Source: DATKQY01 sp035532475
GTDB lineage: Bacteria > Actinomycetota > Acidimicrobiia > Acidimicrobiales > Bog-793
Assembly: GCA_035532475.1 (NCBI GenBank)
Contig: DATKQY010000059.1
Coordinates: 56,613 to 120,612 of the forward strand
Length of the DNA stretch: 64,000 nucleotides
Direction: 5' to 3'
In this document: positions 62,603 to 64,000 of the stretch, piece by piece
Position numbering within the stretch: position 1 is the first letter of the stretch
Layout: each line of letters begins with the position of its first letter
Program-made: the position numbers and the translations under genes
The notes under the pieces: model-generated
The model's input: the letters and a program-made list of their open reading frames with translations, nothing else
Told to the model about the DNA's origin: nothing
Database searches by the model: none

Positions 62603-62965
62603 TCAGCGGCGCCGCAGGCGGTCGAGCTGGCGCCGCTCCCGTTTGGTCGGGCGACCGGTGGACGGGTCGCGGACGAACGCGGGCGCCACCAGTTCGCGCG
62701 GCGGAGGCGGGGGGCTGCGGTCGATGACGCACTCGCCGGCGGCGGGCGCGCCGACGCGCTTGTCGATGACCCGGACGACCTCGAGCACCCGCTCACGGCC
62801 CGCGCCGCGCACCGTGACGACGTCACCTTCGCGCACGGTCGTCGCCGGCTTGGCCGCAGCGCCGTTGACGCGCACGTGCCCGGCCCGGCACGCCTCGGTC
62901 GCCACCGAGCGGGCACGGAAGCAGCGGACCGCCCAGAGCCACCGGTCGACCCTCGTCGACTCCAC
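62603..62965 (-). CDS. S4-domain RNA-binding protein, Hsp15-like
   Basis: About 120 residues from a GTG. S4 fold at ~1-60: RVDRWLWAVRCFRARSVATEA, GHVRVNGAAAKPATTVREGDVV, the pattern of Hsp15 and related small S4 proteins; then an Arg-rich, basic C terminus (PTKRERRQLDRLRRR). In E. coli Hsp15 binds stalled 50S subunits carrying peptidyl-tRNA; an equivalent role here is by family only. Divergent from the DNA glycosylase gene, 69 nt apart. Confidence 0.85.
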   Translation of the reverse strand: MESTRVDRWLWAVRCFRARSVATEACRAGHVRVNGAAAKPATTVREGDVVTVRGAGRERVLEVVRVIDKRVGAPAAGECVIDRSPPPPPRELVAPAFVRDPSTGRPTKRERRQLDRLRRR

Positions 62966-63034
62966 GCGGCCATCGTCGCGCGCGCCAGCGCGGCTCGCCG
63001 CGGAGGCGCCGCCGGCTCATGGCAGCCTGTCGAG

Positions 63035-63610
63035 GTGTCCCCGCGCCGACCGACGCCGGACGAGCTCGCCGCCGCGGCGGGGCGCGAGGTCCCCGACCTC
63101 GTGGCGCCGCGGCTCGACGTGCTGTTCTGCGGCATCAATCCCGGGCTGTGGTCCGCCGCGGTGGGGCACCACTTCGCCCGGCCGGGCAACCGGTTCTGGA
63201 AGGTCCTGCAGGGGGCCGGCTTCACCGACGAGCTCCTCGCGCCCGAGGAGGAGGGAAGGCTGCTCGAGGCCGGCATCGGCGTGACGAACCTCGTGGCGCG
63301 CTCGACGGCCACCGCCGCCGAGCTCGGTCGCGACGAGCTCCGCGAGGGGGCGCTCGCGCTCGCGGCGACCGTCGAGCGCGTCGGGCCGAAGGTCGTCGCC
63401 TTCCTCGGCATGATCGCCTACCGCCACGCGTTCGACCGGCCGGGGGCGACGCTCGGCGAGCAGCCGGAGCGCATCGCCGGCGCACGCGTCTGGCTCCTGC
63501 CCAACCCGAGCGGGCTGCAGGCCCGCTACCAGCTCCCCGAGCTGATCGAGCTGTTCGGCGCCCTCCGAGCGGCCACGGCGTCGGCGGACCGGCCGTGCCG
63601 TCGCCCGTGA
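63035..63610 (+). CDS. mug: Mismatch-specific uracil-DNA glycosylase (Mug/TDG family)
   Basis: About 191 residues from GTG 63035 (GAGG just upstream). The catalytic motif is VLFCGINPGLWSAAVGHHFARPGNRFW (read as GINPG and GNRFW), with Asn as the water-activating residue; VTNLVARSTATAAEL and LLPNPSGLQARY, the DNA-intercalation loop, complete the family signature. Removes uracil or thymine from G:U and G:T mismatches and some ethenobases. Confidence 0.92.
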   Translation: MSPRRPTPDELAAAAGREVPDLVAPRLDVLFCGINPGLWSAAVGHHFARPGNRFWKVLQGAGFTDELLAPEEEGRLLEAGIGVTNLVARSTATAAELGRDELREGALALAATVERVGPKVVAFLGMIAYRHAFDRPGATLGEQPERIAGARVWLLPNPSGLQARYQLPELIELFGALRAATASADRPCRRP

Positions 63611-63673
63611 AGGGTTGTGCCGCTCGCGCGCCCCTGATGACCATCACGTCCTCTCGGCTGGGAGGCCGTGCCC

Positions 63674-64000
63674 TCAGCACGCGGTGACGTTCACGGCGAG
63701 ACCTCCCCGGGAGGTCTCCTTGTACTTCGTCTTCATGTCGGCGCCCGTCTGGCGCATCGTCGCCAGCGCCTGATCGAGCGAGACGCGGTGGATCCCGTCG
63801 CCCGCGAGCGCGAGGCGCGCCGCGGTGACCGCGGTGACCGCGGCCACGGCGTTGCGCTCGATGCACGGAACCTGGACGAAGCCGCCGACCGGATCGCAGG
63901 TCAACCCGAGGTGGTGCTCGATGGCGATCTCGGCGGCGTTCTCGACCTGCGCCGGGTCACCACCGAGCACGTGGCAGAAGGCCGCCGCCGCCATCGCGCA
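63674..64000 (-). CDS. sdaA: L-serine dehydratase (iron-sulfur), C-terminal part
   Basis: 109 codons run to the right window edge, so the N terminus is missing. GLTCDPVGGFVQVPCIERNAVAAVTA carries two of the Fe-S cysteines (CDPVGG and PCIERNA) and the protein ends ETSRGGLAVNVTAC, where a C-terminal cysteine is typical of the family. MRQTGADMKTKYKET is conserved. The enzyme deaminates L-serine to pyruvate and ammonia using a [4Fe-4S] cluster. Confidence 0.93.
   Translation of the reverse strand, partial: CAMAAAAFCHVLGGDPAQVENAAEIAIEHHLGLTCDPVGGFVQVPCIERNAVAAVTAVTAARLALAGDGIHRVSLDQALATMRQTGADMKTKYKETSRGGLAVNVTAC

Overview
The window is about 70% GC, dense with 4-nt ATGA/GTGA start-stop overlaps and rich in GTG/TTG starts. 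It carries F420-type oxidoreductases, NDMA-dependent (mycofactocin-linked) alcohol dehydrogenases and a rusticyanin/sulfocyanin-like cupredoxin. Together these suggest a chromosomal segment of a high-GC actinobacterium, plausibly an acidophilic soil Acidimicrobiia relative; the taxon is an inference. No rRNA, tRNA, CRISPR array or insertion sequence was seen.

Layout. (1) 1-13374, plus strand: one tightly coupled glycan operon with GT2 and GT4 glycosyltransferases, a DUF2206-like polytopic membrane protein, a GT4-flippase fusion, a GT2-GT4 fusion and a WbsX/GH99-like protein. (2) 13298-14862: a metallophosphoesterase and a 2H phosphoesterase, facing outward. (3) 15086-38197, all minus strand: a catabolic and uptake block. 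It encodes a LigM-type tetrahydrofolate-dependent O-demethylase, MetF, a fused 3-oxoacid CoA-transferase, aldehyde and alcohol dehydrogenases, SDRs, an LLM oxidoreductase, an ACMSD-like amidohydrolase, a UGSC-type three-gene module, two NDMA-dependent alcohol dehydrogenases and a peptide/nickel-type ABC importer. The simplest reading is import and breakdown of an unknown methoxylated compound: LigM would move the methyl group to THF and MetF would oxidise methyl-THF. A degraded 3' end resembling a mycofactocin glycosyltransferase lies just upstream. (4) 38780-48443: a PPOX protein, the cupredoxin, a MacB-like export system with an unusual adaptor, a lipoprotein with a duplicated Cys/His motif, and a divergent OmpR/kinase pair. 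(5) 48664-56605: a sugar-permease remnant, an arsR-arsI-acr3 operon, a PhoB-like regulator and pstSCAB. (6) 56243-64000: two toxin-antitoxin pairs, a nucleotidyltransferase, a second small glycan locus (GT2, GH26-like secreted enzyme, methyltransferase), an S4-domain protein, a Mug-type glycosylase and the 3' part of L-serine dehydratase.

Regulation visible in sequence. Long perfect stem-loops follow both the pstS gene and the oligopeptide-type binding-protein gene, just before the permease genes. Such structures would let the binding proteins be made in excess. Further hairpins follow the O-demethylase gene and one toxin gene. Short perfect inverted repeats sit in front of arsI, both toxin-antitoxin operons, the CoA-transferase gene and the OmpR-type regulator.
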